DNA of 16,060 nt, taken from the NCBI GenBank assembly GCA_017542725.1, contig JAFXWR010000115.1:1-16060 (forward strand), written 5' to 3'. This document shows, piece by piece, positions 14,027 through 16,060 of this stretch; position 1 is the first letter of the stretch, and each line of letters opens with the position of its first letter. The stretch comes from Lachnospiraceae bacterium (GTDB lineage: Bacteria > Bacillota_A > Clostridia > Lachnospirales > Lachnospiraceae). Position numbers and translations under genes: made by a program. The notes under the pieces were generated by a model. The model saw only the letters and a list, made by a program, of their open reading frames with translations. It made no database searches and had not been told where the DNA came from.

Positions 14027-14381
14027 TGAAATTTTGTCATATGATGAGATTAGTTTGCTTGTGGATTACATATCAGAGAAAATCAAGATATTTCAAAGAG
14101 TTAAAACTGATACTTTTGCGGAAATTAGAAATTTAAAAGATGATAATGATGAGCGAAGAAAAGAACTACATTGGATCATAAGTGAGTATAGTAGTGACAT
14201 TAGTGCTTACAAAAGGATGCGAGATAGATTACTCACAAATGACTTAGCACCATATAATGATATTTTAGAATTGTGGTGTATGGCAGATAACAAAGAAAAG
14301 TATGACAAGATTCATAATGATTTACATCAAAGCATTGTAACAAAGTTAAAAGAATACAATGAAAAACAAAGTGGAAAATAA
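14007..14381 (+). CDS. Hypothetical helical protein, 124 aa
   Basis: The ATG follows AGGGGG (13996-14001) by about 5 bases and overlaps the VRR-NUC gene. The product is almost entirely helical and charged, with a possible coiled coil across residues 20-75 (ISEKIKIFQRVKTDTFAEIRNLKDDNDERRKEL). There is no membrane segment, cysteine motif or enzymatic signature. It sits between VRR-NUC and the ArpU-like regulator, a position often filled by small unknown proteins in Firmicute phages. I do not recognise it. Confidence 0.65.
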   Translation: MKQKKYSEILSYDEISLLVDYISEKIKIFQRVKTDTFAEIRNLKDDNDERRKELHWIISEYSSDISAYKRMRDRLLTNDLAPYNDILELWCMADNKEKYDKIHNDLHQSIVTKLKEYNEKQSGK

Positions 14382-14396
14382 TCAAAGTTTATAAGA

Positions 14397-14436
14397 TACA
14401 AAGTAACAAATTTACAAAGTAACAAAGTAACAAGGT
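14397..14436 (+). repeat. Five tandem 8-bp repeats upstream of the ArpU-like regulator
   Basis: The units in order are TACAAAGT, AACAAATT, TACAAAGT, AACAAAGT, AACAAGGT. A further in-phase unit, ATCAAAGT (14381-14388), lies one degenerate unit upstream. The array fills the gap between the 124-aa gene and the regulator and ends before its ribosome site (GGAGG). An operator array or an unstructured RNA leader is possible. Confidence 0.7.
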
Positions 14437-14469
14437 CTCAAAAGAAAATAATAATTTTGGAGGTCTTGT

Positions 14470-14910
14470 ATGACGGGAGAGGAATTCCTAAATCGTGGTT
14501 TTAGTTTAAAGGCAAAACTAAATAACTTATATGAGGCATTAGAGTATTGGCAAGCAAAAGCAACAAAAGCTAGTGTAACATATAGTGAAACAGGAGTACA
14601 AAAGACAAATAGGATTAAAACTAATGAAGAGTTTATTTTTAAGATTATAGAATGTGAAGAATCATTAAAAAAACAAATTGAAAAATTATATACTATAAAG
14701 TTAGAAATACAAAATGTAATCCTAAATGTTGAGGATACTACTGAACAATCAATATTATTCAAAAGATATATTAAAGAATTGTCATGGAATGAAATAGCAA
14801 AAAGTGAAAACTACACTAAAAGAAATATTTTTAATATACACAATAAGGCAATTTTAAGTGTTGAAAAAATATTGAAAGGAGGAAATAAATGTCATATAGA
14901 GAAGCAATAG
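14470..14910 (+). CDS. ArpU/RinA-like late transcription regulator (DUF1492-type)
   Basis: TTGGAGG lies 8 bases before the ATG. The 146-aa protein has a helical N-terminal two thirds and a C-terminal sigma-region-4-like HTH: EQSILFKRYIKELSWNEIAKSENYTKRNIFNIHNKAI, at about 100-137. This matches the layout of ArpU/DUF1492 proteins, which sit at the end of the early region in Firmicute phages just before terminase. Staphylococcal RinA, of the same functional class, activates the terminase operon. The expected target is the three-repeat promoter at 15525-15579, but this is inference. It overlaps the next gene by 22 bases. Confidence 0.75.
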   Translation: MTGEEFLNRGFSLKAKLNNLYEALEYWQAKATKASVTYSETGVQKTNRIKTNEEFIFKIIECEESLKKQIEKLYTIKLEIQNVILNVEDTTEQSILFKRYIKELSWNEIAKSENYTKRNIFNIHNKAILSVEKILKGGNKCHIEKQ

Positions 14911-15515
14911 AAGATGGTATTGAAATTGTAAAAAATTCCAAAGGCTTTAATACATATTTTATACCGTGCCATATATGTGGAGAGTCAGTTCCAAATTGGG
15001 CTTATAATAGAAAGCTGAAATACACTTGTGAAAAATGTAGAGACAAACTTATTGAGAAATCGCAAGTAGAGTCTAAAGAAAAAACAAAAGATAAAAAACT
15101 TAACTGGGCGATTAATAGAATTAAAAAAGTAGCAAACATAAAAGCATATGACAATGCAATAACCGAAATTAAAAAGGAATTATATAAAAAGGGTTTGTAT
15201 CAAAGCACTGAAGAGATTATGGTGGGAATAGAATTAAAAAAACGGAATGTTGAATATTTACATCAGTTTAAATTGAAAGATTACAAATTGGACTTTGTTA
15301 TACCAAGTTTTAAAGTTGTACTTGAGGTTGATGGTATTTTTCATACTAAAGAAAAGTTGGATAAAGAAGAACTTAGAGATGAGATAATAAAGTTTAATTT
15401 AGGAGATGAATGGGAAATTATACATATTAAGACCGAAAACATAAATATAAATGTTACTCGTTTGATTCCTGCAATTAAAGAAGTTAAAAAGTATAGAAAT
15501 AAGCATAAAACATAG
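14889..15515 (+). CDS. Zinc-finger PD-(D/E)XK endonuclease, DUF559-like
   Basis: AAGGAGG lies about 5 bases before the ATG at 14889. The 208-aa product has an N-terminal Cys4 knuckle, PCHIC (C27, C30) and CEKC (C47, C50), then a Lys-rich linker (55-80). A C-terminal nuclease domain of DUF559/Vsr-like fold follows: FKLKDYKLDFVIPS (D135), KVVLEVDGIFH (E146, D148, H152) and a final strand WEIIHIKTENI. The pattern y.lDF.ip..k...EvDG..H is typical of DUF559 proteins. Phage proteins of this type may be free-standing homing or packaging-related endonucleases; which applies here is not visible. It is the last early-strand gene before the late control region. Confidence 0.75.
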   Translation: MSYREAIEDGIEIVKNSKGFNTYFIPCHICGESVPNWAYNRKLKYTCEKCRDKLIEKSQVESKEKTKDKKLNWAINRIKKVANIKAYDNAITEIKKELYKKGLYQSTEEIMVGIELKKRNVEYLHQFKLKDYKLDFVIPSFKVVLEVDGIFHTKEKLDKEELRDEIIKFNLGDEWEIIHIKTENININVTRLIPAIKEVKKYRNKHKT

Positions 15516-15524
15516 ATTTAAACA

Positions 15525-15554
15525 TTTCACTTGTTTTCACTCATTTTCACTTGT
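15525..15554 (+). repeat. Three tandem 10-bp repeats overlapping a promoter
   Basis: TTTCACTTGT, TTTCACTCAT, TTTCACTTGT lie in perfect 10-bp register, about one helical turn each. The last unit overlaps the -35 box. This is the arrangement expected of activator sites on one DNA face; the ArpU-like protein is the natural candidate. Confidence 0.8.
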
Positions 15555-15579
15555 TAGGTCAATGTTTATATGTTATTAT
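15551..15579 (+). promoter_or_regulatory. Putative late promoter
   Basis: -35 TTGTTA (15551-15556), 17-bp spacer, -10 TATTAT (15574-15579); start expected near 15586. The start region holds CATAC-AATA-GTATG (15585-15598). A terminator lies 20-60 bases downstream of the start. Confidence 0.65.
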
Positions 15580-15605
15580 GGCATCATACAATAGTATGAG
15601 TTAAG

Positions 15606-15649
15606 AACACTCAAAAGTCATGCAGCGACTTGCGAGTGTTTTTTATTTT
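15606..15649 (+). terminator. Terminator shortly after the putative late promoter
   Basis: AACACTC (15606-15612) pairs with GAGTGTT (15634-15640), and AAGTC (15615-15619) with GACTT (15627-15631) inside it; TTTTATTTT follows. Its U-tract ends exactly where the tRNA begins. Confidence 0.8.
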
Positions 15650-15721
15650 GGCGGAGTAGAGTAATGGTAACTCATCGGTTTCATAAGCCGAGCAATGTTG
15701 GTTCAAATCCAATCTCCGCAA
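15650..15721 (+). tRNA. tRNA with CAU anticodon (Met or Ile2)
   Basis: The cloverleaf is complete. Acceptor GGCGGAG/CTCCGCA pairs at six of seven positions (1-72 is G-A). D arm GAGT/ACTC with GG in the loop; anticodon stem TCGGT/GCCGA with loop TTCATAA (anticodon 15682-15684); variable loop GCAAT; T arm GTTGG-TTCAAAT-CCAAT. No CCA is encoded. The anticodon stem lacks the three G-C pairs of initiator tRNA. It could be elongator tRNA-Met, or tRNA-Ile2 reading AUA, a codon these genes use heavily. Confidence 0.85.
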
Positions 15722-15722
15722 T

Positions 15723-15746
15723 TCTCTCCTAACTACTTAGGAGAGA
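15723..15746. other. Perfect 10-bp hairpin right after the tRNA
   Basis: TCTCTCCTAA (15723-15732) and TTAGGAGAGA (15737-15746) are exact reverse complements around CTAC. No T-tract follows, so it is not a classical terminator. It may guide 3' processing of the tRNA or be a protein-binding palindrome. Confidence 0.65.
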
Positions 15747-15758
15747 TACCTTCCTTTG

Positions 15759-15795
15759 GCTCTCAAGCAGAAATGCTTGGGGGCTTTTATTTTAT
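15759..15795 (+). terminator. Rho-independent terminator before the HNH gene
   Basis: GCTCTCAAGCA (15759-15769) pairs with TGCTTGGGGGC (15774-15784), 11 pairs including two G-U, around a GAAA tetraloop, followed by TTTTATTTTAT. Confidence 0.85.
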
Positions 15796-15813
15796 AAAGA
15801 TGAGGTGAATGTA

Positions 15814-16060
15814 ATGCCATACAAAGCACGAAGAGGATGTTCATATCCTGGGTGAGCGAACCTTGTGGTTGATGTTTCAACTAAGGGGGGCGAGAAAAGT
15901 ATTGGGGCCAATTTTTTACATAGGGGCCTTCTCTTTTGCAAAGAGCATATTCATTTACAAGGGAAGCAATATGATAAATTTGAGAGAAAGTATAACCATA
16001 GAGAACGATATGATTCACGATGGGATAAAGTGAGAAACATATACATAAAAGAACACCCAT
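15814..16060 (+). pseudogene. HNH endonuclease with in-frame UGA at codon 14, 3' end off window
   Basis: ATG 15814 has GAGGTG 6 bases upstream. The frame reads MPYKARRGCSYPG, then TGA (15853-15855), then ANLVVDV to the window end without another stop; it contains GLLFCKEH and later YDSRWDKVRNIYIKEHP. Phage HNH proteins have C.YPGC.NLV......YC..H followed by W.k.R..yl..hP, so the TGA replaces the second zinc-binding Cys, one base change away from TGT or TGC. About 20 extra residues lie between NLV and the FC..H knuckle. Such HNH proteins act with terminase in packaging. Read simply, it is a nonsense-mutated gene; UGA recoding or a restart at GTG 15865 cannot be excluded. The His-Asn-His core is beyond the window. 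Confidence 0.65.

Noticed and set aside
14397..14436. CRISPR array
   Set aside because: Units are 8 bp and contiguous, with no spacers.
14412..14762. 116-aa frame on the minus strand
   Set aside because: It lies opposite the ArpU-like gene, which has a recognised HTH and a ribosome site; the minus frame has neither.
15849..15930. Intron or T4 gene-60-style translational bypass in the HNH gene (GGG codon directly before UGA)
   Set aside because: Family-like residues ANLV follow the UGA immediately in the same frame, and no matching landing codon restores the frame better than plain read-through.
1..16060. Alternative genetic code with UGA as a sense codon
   Set aside because: TGG encodes Trp throughout, no other conserved gene is interrupted by TGA, and at least four genes (2-268, 5753-5890, 10729-11040, 11037-13556) end at TGA.

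Overview
This window reads as the regulatory and DNA-replication half of a tailed-phage genome or prophage from a low-GC Firmicute, most likely a clostridial host. The evidence is a strongly AT-rich sequence, AGGAGG-type ribosome sites before nearly every gene, sigma-A-like promoters (TTGACA-17-TATTAT), a VRR-NUC gene after a PrimPol/D5 helicase, an ArpU/RinA-like late regulator, and an HNH gene of the kind that sits next to terminase. Every gene is on the + strand. No integrase, terminase, structural or lysis gene is visible, so the element runs past both window ends.

Layout. 1-1140: a tight cassette of a DUF4186 protein (5' end missing), a PIN/NYN-like putative RNase and a small Glu/Arg-rich protein, closed by a terminator. 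1234-3340: a separately terminated gene for a 673-aa protein with an ImmA/IrrE-like metallopeptidase centre and a C-terminal HTH. 3341-3653: a control region with two imperfect ~60-bp direct repeats and a strong promoter. 3654-4639: an XRE-type regulator and a small zinc-ribbon protein. 4640-4957: a 318-bp leader without genes but with four hairpins, two followed by U-tracts and the last covering the ribosome site of the next gene. 4958-13556: a near-continuous replication operon with a sigma-region-4-like protein, two small proteins, an SNF2-type helicase, a coiled-coil protein, a Cys4 protein, a DUF669/SSB-like protein, a short family-B DNA polymerase, a small HAD phosphatase and a PrimPol/D5 helicase. 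13587-13701: a 17-bp inverted repeat around an AT-rich loop, a possible origin or RNA control element. 13730-15515: VRR-NUC, an unknown helical protein, an array of 8-bp repeats, an ArpU-like regulator and a PD-(D/E)XK endonuclease of DUF559 type. 15525-15813: a compact late control region with three 10-bp repeats on a promoter, a terminator about 25-60 nt after the start, a CAU-anticodon tRNA, a perfect 10-bp hairpin and a second terminator. 15814-end: an HNH endonuclease interrupted by UGA at codon 14, where the family has a zinc-binding Cys.

How it works together (inference). The XRE regulator and possibly the metallopeptidase-HTH protein would hold the lysis/lysogeny decision around 3300-3660. 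Read-through of the hairpin leader at 4640-4957 would release the replication operon, which encodes its own primase-helicase, polymerase, SSB-like proteins and nuclease. The ArpU-like protein would then act at the three-repeat promoter near 15550. Late genes lie beyond two terminators, a layout that suggests antitermination.

The most unusual points are the hairpin leader at 4640-4957, the duplicated mini-ORF/ribosome-site leader (5525 and 7307), the inverted repeat after the helicase gene, the late-control layout, and the UGA in the HNH gene.
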